Shown: positions 37,496 through 45,000 of the stretch, piece after piece | Layout: each line of letters starts with the position of its first letter | How positions within the stretch are numbered: the first letter of the stretch is position 1 | Origin: an uncultured Bacteroidota bacterium | GTDB taxonomy: Bacteria > Bacteroidota > Bacteroidia > Flavobacteriales > Flavobacteriaceae | Assembly: GCA_902536935.1 (NCBI GenBank) | Contig: CACAZM010000004.1 | Coordinates: forward strand, 1 to 45,000 | Direction of reading: 5' to 3' | DNA: 45,000 nt | Translations under genes and position numbers: made by a program | Notes under the pieces: generated by a model | Told to the model about the DNA's origin: nothing | The model's database searches: none | The model's input: the letters and a program-made list of their open reading frames with translations, nothing else

Positions 37496-38302
37496 TTATA
37501 GCTCTAGTGTTCCTGAAAAAATAAGTTCTGTGGGGCCAGTCAAAACAATGTCTGAAAACCCTTTACCACTAGGGGTAAAAGAGACGGTCAAAACACCGCC
37601 AAGCGTGTGAACTTCAATTTTACTATTTGTGACTTTACCCTTAGAAAATGCTGCCAAAGCAGCCGCAGTAACTCCAGTGCCGCAGGATAAAGTTTCATTT
37701 TCAACACCTCTTTCGAATGTGCGTACCTGTATTTCCTTACCTTCACCAACCTCTACAAAGTTTACATTCGTCCCCTCTTCTCCATAGGTATCGTTGTGGG
37801 CAATCAATGCACCTTGTGTGCGTACATCTAGATTCTTTGTGTCTTTAACAAACTCAATATGATGAGGAGAACCTGTATCCAAAAAAGTGTGATCAGGAAA
37901 CGTCTGTATATAATCGACATCTCGCATTGAAAGCGATACAATGTTTCCGCTGATCGTGGCATCATGGAACCCATCAAAAGCAGCAAAATTTGTTTGCTTG
38001 TCAATAATCCCTAAATTCTTAGCAAAAGCAACGACACACCTTCCCCCATTTCCACAAAACGAACCAAGCTGACCATCCGCATTGAAATAATGCATAACAA
38101 AATCGGCTGTATTGTGATTTTGGAGTACGATAACCCCATCAGCACCTACACCAAAACGCCTGTCACAAATTGTAGCAATAAGCTGTTTGTCTTGAATAGG
38201 AAATTCACCCATGCGATTGTCAATCATCACGAAATCGTTTCCAGTGCCTTGATATTTAAAAAATGGAATATTCACGTTGTAAATATATTGCTTAATTTTC
38301 AT
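37496..38302 (-). CDS. dapF: Diaminopimelate epimerase
   Basis: Interconverts LL- and meso-diaminopimelate for lysine and peptidoglycan. The two catalytic cysteines are Cys83 (SFCGNGGRC) and Cys207 (LSCGTGVTA). Numbering uses the ATG at 38302 (268 residues). An in-frame GTG at 38275 would begin NIPFFKYQGTGNDF, closer to the family's usual start, and remains possible. The frame also extends up to 38344, but that part runs towards the divergent protease promoter and adds only hydrophobic noise. It is followed by mltG after three bases. Confidence 0.95.
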   Translation of the reverse strand: MKIKQYIYNVNIPFFKYQGTGNDFVMIDNRMGEFPIQDKQLIATICDRRFGVGADGVIVLQNHNTADFVMHYFNADGQLGSFCGNGGRCVVAFAKNLGIIDKQTNFAAFDGFHDATISGNIVSLSMRDVDYIQTFPDHTFLDTGSPHHIEFVKDTKNLDVRTQGALIAHNDTYGEEGTNVNFVEVGEGKEIQVRTFERGVENETLSCGTGVTAAALAAFSKGKVTNSKIEVHTLGGVLTVSFTPSGKGFSDIVLTGPTELIFSGTLEL

Positions 38303-38343
38303 GGATAAAAAGGATGTTAAAAGGAAGTTAAAAAATGAAAACA

Positions 38344-38360
38344 TGGCACGAAATCTGCTA
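38344..38360 (+). promoter_or_regulatory. Candidate sigma-54 (-24/-12) promoter of the protease gene
   Basis: The 17 bases TGGCACGAAATCTGCTA fit the sigma-54 consensus TGGCACG-N4-TTGCT with one mismatch. The invariant GG (38345-38346) and GC (38357-38358) are separated by exactly 10 bases. The start point would fall near 38370, about 13 bases before the ATG. An overlapping TAATTTTG (38359-38366) matches the primary-sigma -7 element but has no -33 partner at the expected distance. Confidence 0.5.
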
Positions 38361-38382
38361 ATTTTGTTAAAAAATAATTGTT

Positions 38383-39771
38383 ATGTTTTCTTTAACACGT
38401 CACTTTTTCATTTCATTGTGTGCGGCAGGAATACTGATCGGTGCATATCATTTTGCGTTCTCGACAAAGGAAATCATTGTCACCCCACAAGTAACTCCTG
38501 TGGTGCAAACGTCCTATGAATCGCCAATTGTGGTTCGAGATTCTGCGGAAAATACAGATTTCACATTGGCAGTTGACCGCACCATCGACGCAGTCGTTCA
38601 CATTACAAACAAGGGCAAAAGCAGTTCACAATCTTACAATTTATGGGATCTCTTTTACAGTTCGCCAAAAAACTATCCCCGCATCGGGATGGGGTCAGGA
38701 GTCATTGTTTCTCCTGATGGCTATTTGATTACCAACAATCACGTGATTGAAGATGCAGACCAAATCGAAGTTACAACCAATGACAACCGGGTATTTTCTG
38801 CTGATTTGATTGGCACAGACCCCAGCTCAGATATTGCGGTGCTTAAAATTATCGGAAATGACCCATTTCCTTTTGTGCGCTTTGCCGACTCTGACCAAAC
38901 GCGAATTGGCGAATGGGTACTTGCGGTTGGTAATCCATTCAATTTAAATTCAACTGTTACTGCTGGAATCATCAGTGCAAAGGCACGTGATTTGAATCCA
39001 TATGACGCAACAAATCAATCCTTTATACAAACCGATGCTGCTGTGAACTCCGGAAATAGTGGAGGTGCTTTGGTCAACACTAATGGTGATTTGATCGGAA
39101 TCAATACAGCGATTACAAGCAATGGAATGGGGACATTTATTGGTTATTCTTTTGCTGTCCCAAGTAACATCGCGCGCAAAGTTTATGACGATATTATCGA
39201 ATATGGAGGTGTGCAAAAGGCACTCCTTGGCGTCAGTGGAAATGGACTCAATGATCGGATTTCAAAAGAGTACAATCTAAACACAACCGAAGGATTTTAT
39301 ATCGCTACTGTTGAAGATGGTATGGGCGCCAAGGATGCTGGACTACGAGCAGAGGATATTATTATTGGGGTGGACGACACCAAAGTCAGCTCGTTTGCAG
39401 ACATGACGGGCTATCTCAATAGCAAGCGCCCTGGTGATAAAATAAAAGTCACATATCTGCGAAACGGAAATACCATGACAACAATAGTTACTCTTAAGCC
39501 AAATCCATTTTTTGATTACTTTGGAATGCGGTTGAAAAACCTAACAACTGATGAAGCTGACCGTTTTGGTGTAAAGAAAGGTGTTAAAATCGCTAGTAAT
39601 CGAAACGAACGTTTACGCAGACGAGGTATAGGACAGGGTATTTTGATACAATCGATCAATGGTGCAACAATCGAATCGACTGACGATTTAAAGAAAATTG
39701 AGGAAAACGAAATTTATGAAATCGAATTTATGAATGAAGACCAAGAGCGTTTTCGATTCTTTTTTGATTGA
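38383..39771 (+). CDS. DegP/HtrA-family periplasmic serine protease
   Basis: Envelope quality-control protease of 462 residues. The N-terminus is a signal peptide or anchor (about 1-27). The trypsin-like domain has the triad His120 (TNNHVIE), Asp150 (SSDIAVLK) and Ser226 (NSGNSGGAL). One clear PDZ domain (about 275-372) and a degenerate second one (about 380-462, GILIQSINGATIEST) follow. The sigma-54-like promoter suggests activator-dependent, possibly stress-linked, expression. It stands alone: divergent from dapF and 72 bases before trmD. Confidence 0.94.
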   Translation: MFSLTRHFFISLCAAGILIGAYHFAFSTKEIIVTPQVTPVVQTSYESPIVVRDSAENTDFTLAVDRTIDAVVHITNKGKSSSQSYNLWDLFYSSPKNYPRIGMGSGVIVSPDGYLITNNHVIEDADQIEVTTNDNRVFSADLIGTDPSSDIAVLKIIGNDPFPFVRFADSDQTRIGEWVLAVGNPFNLNSTVTAGIISAKARDLNPYDATNQSFIQTDAAVNSGNSGGALVNTNGDLIGINTAITSNGMGTFIGYSFAVPSNIARKVYDDIIEYGGVQKALLGVSGNGLNDRISKEYNLNTTEGFYIATVEDGMGAKDAGLRAEDIIIGVDDTKVSSFADMTGYLNSKRPGDKIKVTYLRNGNTMTTIVTLKPNPFFDYFGMRLKNLTTDEADRFGVKKGVKIASNRNERLRRRGIGQGILIQSINGATIESTDDLKKIEENEIYEIEFMNEDQERFRFFFD

Positions 39772-39843
39772 CAAAAATAAGTTTTAAACAATCGTTTGTT
39801 TTGCTGAATTTTTGATGTCGCTCTAAAATGCCATCTTTGCTGT

Positions 39844-40515
39844 ATGCGTATCGATATACTTTCCAACGTCCCTGAACTTATAAGAAGTCCATTCGAAGCC
39901 TCGATTATCAAACGGGCTCAAGATGCCAAGTGCATAGAAATTCGTCTACACAATATTAGAGATTACTCTTCAAACAAATACAAACAGGTGGATGATTATC
40001 CTTATGGCGGGGGTGCTGGTATGGTTTTGATGATTGAACCCATTGCCAAATGCATTGAAGCTCTAAAGAGTGAACGAGACTATGATGCGATCGTATATAT
40101 GACTCCAGATGGTCAGCAACTCAATCAAAAAATTGCCAATCGCTGTTCACTTTATAAGAATATGATTATTCTATGTGGACACTACAAAGGCGTTGACCAG
40201 CGTGTAAGAGACCTATTCGTGACTGACGAAATTTCTGTTGGAGATTATGTGCTTTCTGGTGGAGAACTCGCAGCTGCCGTCTTTTGTGATGCCATCATCC
40301 GACTCATTCCGGGAGTACTTGGAAACGAAACCTCTGCTTTGACCGATTCTTTTCAAGACAATCTTCTTGCTCCTCCGATTTACACCCGCCCTGCTGACTA
40401 TAAGGGAAGTAAAGTTCCCGACGTACTCATGTCTGGAAATACTCCCAAAGTAGAGGAATGGAGAGAGAAACAAGCTGAAGAGAGAACAAAAAAACTTCGC
40501 CCCGATTTATTGTAG
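39844..40515 (+). CDS. trmD: tRNA (guanine-N1-)-methyltransferase
   Basis: Methylates G37 of tRNAs, which prevents +1 frameshifting. The SPOUT-fold enzyme shows [11 protein letters not shown] (50-60), [10 protein letters not shown] and [16 protein letters not shown], the knot region that binds SAM. The 223-residue length is standard. The usual ribosomal neighbours (rpsP, rimM, rplS) are absent. A weak promoter-like CATCTTTG ends four bases before the ATG, hinting at a very short leader. Confidence 0.96.
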   Translation: MRIDILSNVPELIRSPFEASIIKRAQDAKCIEIRLHNIRDYSSNKYKQVDDYPYGGGAGMVLMIEPIAKCIEALKSERDYDAIVYMTPDGQQLNQKIANRCSLYKNMIILCGHYKGVDQRVRDLFVTDEISVGDYVLSGGELAAAVFCDAIIRLIPGVLGNETSALTDSFQDNLLAPPIYTRPADYKGSKVPDVLMSGNTPKVEEWREKQAEERTKKLRPDLL

Positions 40516-40541
40516 TATATTGCAAATAATATATTAATGCA

Positions 40542-43500
40542 ATGCTCAGGATAATATTATTTTGTATCATTCCCTTTTTCGTTTTAGGTCAAGTGATAAG
40601 TCCCACAAATCCCTACACTAAAAACTTCGCTAATATCACACAAAATCAAACTGGCTTTCCTTATCAGTCAGCACAACTACAATCACCAAAGTTATCTGAT
40701 ATCGAAAACGCTTTTGATATCTATTGGAAAGATAAAGATTACACCAAAAAAGGAAGTGGATACAAGCCTTTCAAACGCTGGGTAAACCACTGGCAAGACT
40801 ACTTGCAAGTAGATGGTACAATTGCTCCTCCAGCCTTGTTATGGCAAGCTTGGGAAAGAAAGAAACAGGAAGAATCACAACTCACACCTTTCGGTGTTCC
40901 AGATAATAATGTTATTAATTGGACTAATCCAGGACCAGCTGTGGTGACGAATTCCTCAATTTCTATTAGTGGACAGGGGCGTATAAATACGGTAATAAAG
41001 GACCCAGGAAATCCGCAAACTCTCTACGTTGGGGCACCTGCGGGAGGCATTTGGAAGTCTACAGATGACGGCGTGAACTGGATTCCTCTCTCCGATCACC
41101 TGCCACAAATTGGGGTTTCGGGTATTGCAATAGACCCAACAGACAGTAATATAATCTACATCGCTACAGGTGATGATGATGCAGGTGATTCCTATAGCAT
41201 TGGCGTGATGAAAAGTACAGATGCAGGGCAAACATGGAATACGACTGGATTGAATTATCTATATACCAACAACAAAACTACCAATGAAATTTTCATTGAC
41301 CCTACCAATAATAATCACATATGGGTTGCTTCAACTGACGGATTACAAAAATCAGAAGATGGTGGAGATACTTGGACAATCAAACAAGACGGTAATATAG
41401 TCGACTTCCGACTCCATACCAACTATGACAACAATTCCATCATTTATGCAGTTGGATATAACAATAATGAATCAAAATTTTATCGATCTGAGGACAAAGG
41501 TGAAACTTTTTCCGAAATTTCAAGCATACCAACCGATTCAAATCGAATTATCTTAGAAACAACTCCAGCAGCACCTGATAAGGTGTATGTATTGTCTGCG
41601 TACGACAACGGCGATGGCACTTATGAAGGGAGAAATTCTTTTCAAGGAGTTTACATATCGAATGATGCAGGGCTTAACTTTTTCAAAACGGCTGAAATTG
41701 ATGATATTTTTGGAAGCGGACAGTCATGGTATGATATGGCATTGACAGTTTCTGACACAGACCCTAATATTCTTTTTGTTGGTGTTTTAGACATTTGGAG
41801 ATCAACAGATGGTGGCGATAATTTTACAAAAATCAACTCTTGGAGTCAACGCACAAACTCCTTCACACATGCCGATATTCATTTTATGAGGTATTTCGAT
41901 GGGACTTTGTATGCTGGAACTGATGGTGGAATTTATCGTTCAGAAGATGATGGGATCAATTTTGAGGATTTGAGCAACACGCTGTCTATCGCTCAAATCT
42001 ACACGGTGTCGACTTCTCGTCCTGATTCTTCAAAACTTGCTAGTGGTTTGCAAGATTGCGGAGGCTTTGCATTATCGGGATCCAATTGGAACAGTTATCA
42101 CGGTGGAGATGGTATGGGAACTGCTGTTGATCCATTTGAAGAAAATACCTTTTATGGAATGACGCAATACGGAGGAAACTTATACCGCACCACTACTGGT
42201 GGAGATGGTGGCTGGTCAAGCCGTGAATTTATCGCTTCAGGCCCTGTAAAAGGGGAATGGGTGACTCCTCTAGAATTTGCTAAAAGTGGTGATCTTTATG
42301 CTGGATTTGACCAGCTCTATGTATTGAACGGAGGACTTTGGAAACAATTGTCCAATCACGACTTCGGTCATAACCTCAGACTACTAAAAATCGATCCAAT
42401 CAATAACAATATCATCTATGTATCGACAGAATACAATGTGTACAAAAGCTCAGATGGAGGAATCACATTTACAAGTATCTTAGAAACAGATTATTATGTT
42501 CGTGATATTGAAGTACATAAAACAAACAACAATCAAGTTTGGGTGCTTAGCTCAGGAACAGTCTACACGTCAACAGACCAAGGACAAAGTTTTATCTCAG
42601 AAACCACTGGCTTAGAATGGGCGCGGACAATAAGTCATCAACAATACAGTCCAGATGATTCACTTTACCTAGGGACAATTCTTGGGGTTTACTACACTGA
42701 TAACGAGGTAAGTGGCTGGCATTCAATATCTAGCAGTTTACCAAATGTTAAAGTTTCAGATATGGAAATCAATCCCAACGACAACATTTTAACTGTCTCT
42801 ACTTACGGTAGAGGAATATGGCAAACCCCAATTCCTGCAGTAACTCGACCGAGCTATGACCTAGATTTGATTCGAATCAACTCAGGACTTGGCTCAGATT
42901 TCCGGTGTGAAAATGATTTCCAACTGAGTTTTGATGTGTATAATAATGGAACCTCATCCATTGCATCATTTTCGTCCGAAACAACGCTAAACGGCCTTTC
43001 ACAAGGACTTGAAAATTGGACTGGAAATCTGGCACCTGGTCAGAAGATAACGATTATCCCTAGTCTTCAACAATCTATAAACTTTGGCGATAATTCGCTA
43101 TCCATTAGCTTATCTAATCCTAATGAAACATTAGTAATTAACAATGTCGGTACTGTAAACTTCGAAGTTCTTGACCCACCTAATTCTTATGGTCAAGAAA
43201 ATACAACCTATCTATTTGAAAGCAATGATGATGACTGGTTAATTGTTGGAGACACTGTTTGGGAAAAGGGTGTTCCAACAGGAACGTCACTGAACCAAGT
43301 GAATTCAGGAACTACTGCTTATGCGACAAATTTGAGTGGTAATCATCCAGATAGCTCCACGTCGAGTTTGGTGTCCCCATGCTATGACTTAAGTACATTG
43401 GAAAGTGGTACAATTGGATTTTATCTAGCATATGAGTTAGAAACGAATTATGATTTCATCTATTTACAATACTCAATTGACAACGGACAAAACTGGTCAA

Positions 43501-43928
43501 CCATAGACGCATATAACGGTTTTGATTCTGAACTCAAAGAATATACTTATGACTTAAACCAAAGCATGTTTTCAGAAAACATCACCTTCCGCTTTCATTT
43601 GGTTGCTGATACCTATGTTAATGAAGAAGGTGCAGTTATTGATGATTTTTCTATCAATGGAACATTATCCACCATTGACAATGATTTTATTCCGAGGGTG
43701 ACGATTTATCCAAATCCTACAAATGGTTTATTTACCATTGATACAAATGGCCAGTTTGAACTTAAAAAGATAAAAATATTCAGTTTAGAAAGTAAACTTA
43801 TTTATGAAGCAGAAGGGGTCAATAACAGAATGTATGAAGTCGATTTTAACCACCCAAAAGGAATCTATTTTATTGAATTATCAACTTATGATCAACGTAA
43901 GATCATTCGCAAACTCATTATAGAATAA
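40542..43928 (+). CDS. T9SS-secreted sortilin-like beta-propeller protein
   Basis: Large secreted protein of 1128 residues. A signal peptide (about 1-16, MLRIILFCIIPFFVLG) is followed by a conserved-looking N-region. Nine BNR/Asp-box motifs of the S-x-D-x-G-x-T-W/F type lie at about 171, 224, 270, 314, 371, 419, 465, 634 and 675, as in VPS10/sortilin or WD40-like propellers. A CARDB-like domain (about 770-885) and a jelly-roll/MAM-like domain (about 925-1035) follow. The end (about 1047-1128) is a type A T9SS sorting domain with YPNPTNG and a terminal RKLIIE, which directs export and surface anchoring. No glycosidase or protease active site was recognised, so it may bind ligand or be structural. 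It begins 26 bases after trmD. Confidence 0.88.
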   Translation: MLRIILFCIIPFFVLGQVISPTNPYTKNFANITQNQTGFPYQSAQLQSPKLSDIENAFDIYWKDKDYTKKGSGYKPFKRWVNHWQDYLQVDGTIAPPALLWQAWERKKQEESQLTPFGVPDNNVINWTNPGPAVVTNSSISISGQGRINTVIKDPGNPQTLYVGAPAGGIWKSTDDGVNWIPLSDHLPQIGVSGIAIDPTDSNIIYIATGDDDAGDSYSIGVMKSTDAGQTWNTTGLNYLYTNNKTTNEIFIDPTNNNHIWVASTDGLQKSEDGGDTWTIKQDGNIVDFRLHTNYDNNSIIYAVGYNNNESKFYRSEDKGETFSEISSIPTDSNRIILETTPAAPDKVYVLSAYDNGDGTYEGRNSFQGVYISNDAGLNFFKTAEIDDIFGSGQSWYDMALTVSDTDPNILFVGVLDIWRSTDGGDNFTKINSWSQRTNSFTHADIHFMRYFDGTLYAGTDGGIYRSEDDGINFEDLSNTLSIAQIYTVSTSRPDSSKLASGLQDCGGFALSGSNWNSYHGGDGMGTAVDPFEENTFYGMTQYGGNLYRTTTGGDGGWSSREFIASGPVKGEWVTPLEFAKSGDLYAGFDQLYVLNGGLWKQLSNHDFGHNLRLLKIDPINNNIIYVSTEYNVYKSSDGGITFTSILETDYYVRDIEVHKTNNNQVWVLSSGTVYTSTDQGQSFISETTGLEWARTISHQQYSPDDSLYLGTILGVYYTDNEVSGWHSISSSLPNVKVSDMEINPNDNILTVSTYGRGIWQTPIPAVTRPSYDLDLIRINSGLGSDFRCENDFQLSFDVYNNGTSSIASFSSETTLNGLSQGLENWTGNLAPGQKITIIPSLQQSINFGDNSLSISLSNPNETLVINNVGTVNFEVLDPPNSYGQENTTYLFESNDDDWLIVGDTVWEKGVPTGTSLNQVNSGTTAYATNLSGNHPDSSTSSLVSPCYDLSTLESGTIGFYLAYELETNYDFIYLQYSIDNGQNWSTIDAYNGFDSELKEYTYDLNQSMFSENITFRFHLVADTYVNEEGAVIDDFSINGTLSTIDNDFIPRVTIYPNPTNGLFTIDTNGQFELKKIKIFSLESKLIYEAEGVNNRMYEVDFNHPKGIYFIELSTYDQRKIIRKLIIE

Positions 43929-43938
43929 GTTTTTATTC
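43923..43938. terminator. Weak AT-rich hairpin at the convergent junction
   Basis: GAATAA (43923-43928) and TTATTC (43933-43938) form a perfect 6-bp stem with a 4-base loop over the stop codon of the secreted-protein gene. It is AT-rich and lacks a clear T-tract, so termination is only a possibility. Confidence 0.25.
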
Positions 43939-43949
43939 ATAAGTCAGCC

Positions 43950-45000
43950 TTAGCTATGAGCAGACTCTTGTCCTTGCTCTTGATTTGGACGTTCAAAAAT
44001 TGGAAAACATACGAGTCTGCTCTCTAATTTTCCGTTAAACAACTTCATTTTACGAGATGTTCGCAAACCAAAGTTTTTAAGTCCCTCCATGCTCGCTGTA
44101 ATCAGCCACACGTCTGTATTGGGGTATTTTTGCTTGAAAGCGTCTCCCATTTGCTTATAGAACACATCTACGTCAACGGCCAATCGCTCGCCATAGGGCG
44201 GATTGGTCAGTACGTGAAGGTGTTGTTCGGGATGATCCTTTTTGGTTTTAAAAAAATCCCTTCTCTGGACACTGATATAATCCGAGAGGTTAGCTTCTTC
44301 TATATTTTGTTGTGCTTTTCGTACAGCAGATGGGACTTTATCATAACCCATAAGAGGTACAAAACATTCTTTGACCCGATTTAGCATGGCCTCACGAATG
44401 GTGGCAAATAAATCTGCATCATAATCTTTCCATTTCTCAAATGCAAACTGCTTACGGTTGATTTGGGAAGGGATATTACAGGCCTGCATCGTAGCTTCGA
44501 TTAGTATCGTTCCACTTCCACACATGGGGTCGAGAAACGGGCTGGTGTGTTTCCAACCAGAAAGCTTTACAAGTCCTGCAGCTAATACCTCATTGATTGG
44601 AGCGATATTGGTCTCGGTTCGATACCCACGTTGATTAAGAGGTTTACCAGAACTATCAATCGATACTTCCATTCCCTTTGTTGAAAGATGAATAAAAAAG
44701 GTGATGTCGGGATCTTCCCGACCCACACTGGGACGGTTGCCTTGTTTTTTTCGAAACCGATCAACCAATGCATCTTTGGCGCGTTGGGCGGCAAACATCG
44801 TATTATGAAACATTGGTACCGACTGAGTAACCTGTATCGAAAAACTTGTGTCTATGGACATATATTCCTCCCAAGGGAGTCGTGATAAACTGTGATAATA
44901 CGAATCAACTGATTTGACTTGATCAAAATATATGGGTTTTAAAATTCGAAGTGCCGTTCGACAACAAAAGTTGACTTTGTATAAAAAACCCGTATCTCCC
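43950..45000 (-). CDS. rlmL: THUMP-type 23S rRNA methyltransferase (RlmL-like), partial
   Basis: SAM-dependent RNA methyltransferase of the RlmL/TrmN class. The frame is open through the right edge of the window: 46 in-frame codons precede the Met at 44861, including TGFLYKVNFCCRTALRILK, the end of a THUMP-like region. The true start therefore lies outside. The methylase domain has LDPMCGSGTILIEA (SAM site) and TNPPYGERL (catalytic motif IV), and ends in a Gln/Glu-rich tail. Only the C-terminal 349 residues are present here. The target is inferred as N2-methylguanine of 23S rRNA, but a tRNA target cannot be ruled out. Confidence 0.85.
   Translation of the reverse strand, partial: GDTGFLYKVNFCCRTALRILKPIYFDQVKSVDSYYHSLSRLPWEEYMSIDTSFSIQVTQSVPMFHNTMFAAQRAKDALVDRFRKKQGNRPSVGREDPDITFFIHLSTKGMEVSIDSSGKPLNQRGYRTETNIAPINEVLAAGLVKLSGWKHTSPFLDPMCGSGTILIEATMQACNIPSQINRKQFAFEKWKDYDADLFATIREAMLNRVKECFVPLMGYDKVPSAVRKAQQNIEEANLSDYISVQRRDFFKTKKDHPEQHLHVLTNPPYGERLAVDVDVFYKQMGDAFKQKYPNTDVWLITASMEGLKNFGLRTSRKMKLFNGKLESRLVCFPIFERPNQEQGQESAHS

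Noticed and set aside
38303-38344. 14-codon N-terminal extension of dapF
   Set aside because: It adds a Phe-rich stretch absent from the family and runs into the divergent promoter region.

Overview
The window looks like core chromosome of a marine-type Bacteroidetes, most likely a Flavobacteriia member. The evidence is AT-rich DNA, genes of the type IX secretion system (porQ, a PorD-like protein, and a secreted protein with a C-terminal sorting domain), no obvious purine-rich ribosome binding sites, and several upstream sites that match the Bacteroidetes promoter pattern TTTG-N18-22-TAnnTTTG. I found no tRNA, rRNA, CRISPR array, prophage or intact insertion sequence. The species cannot be named from the sequence alone.

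Layout. 1-4250: leucine operon leuA-leuC-leuD-leuB on the + strand, ending in a hairpin shared with the convergent rpsA. The first 29 bases hold too little to identify an upstream gene. 4277-10440 (-): lon, porQ, cmk, rpsA; rpsA has its own promoter and a strong leader hairpin. 10441-10877: a gene-free stretch. 10878-12191 (-): an Atg22/UMF1-type transporter, divergent from 12269-16360 (+): alpha/beta hydrolase, two methionine sulfoxide reductases B (one exported, one cytosolic), dihydrolipoyl dehydrogenase and a short-chain dehydrogenase. aroQ (-) and xerD (+) diverge at 16.8 kb.

17719-32201 is an unbroken - strand array of 15 genes with no gap over about 90 bases. In transcription order it is GNAT, prmC, ligA, a DUF6913-like gene, dapA, bamD, rpoZ, coaBC, porD-like, recN, fabI, a YbbR-domain gene, coaE, a sensor histidine kinase and an OmpR-type regulator. 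It mixes outer-membrane assembly, coenzyme A and fatty acid synthesis, DNA repair and envelope signalling.

32187-45000: ribD (+), then a 565-base AT-rich gene-free stretch, then dnaA, a low-molecular-weight tyrosine phosphatase and an RsmI-like methyltransferase on +. mltG and dapF are on -. The + strand then carries a DegP/HtrA protease with a sigma-54-like promoter, trmD, and a 1128-residue T9SS-secreted beta-propeller protein. An rRNA large-subunit methyltransferase on - runs off the right edge.

This is mainly housekeeping DNA and I do not see a clearly new multi-gene system. The points most worth a second look are the perfect 11-bp hairpin in the rpsA leader, the sigma-54-like site before the protease gene, substitutions at two normally catalytic positions in the CoaC domain of CoaBC, and the two unexplained intergenic stretches.
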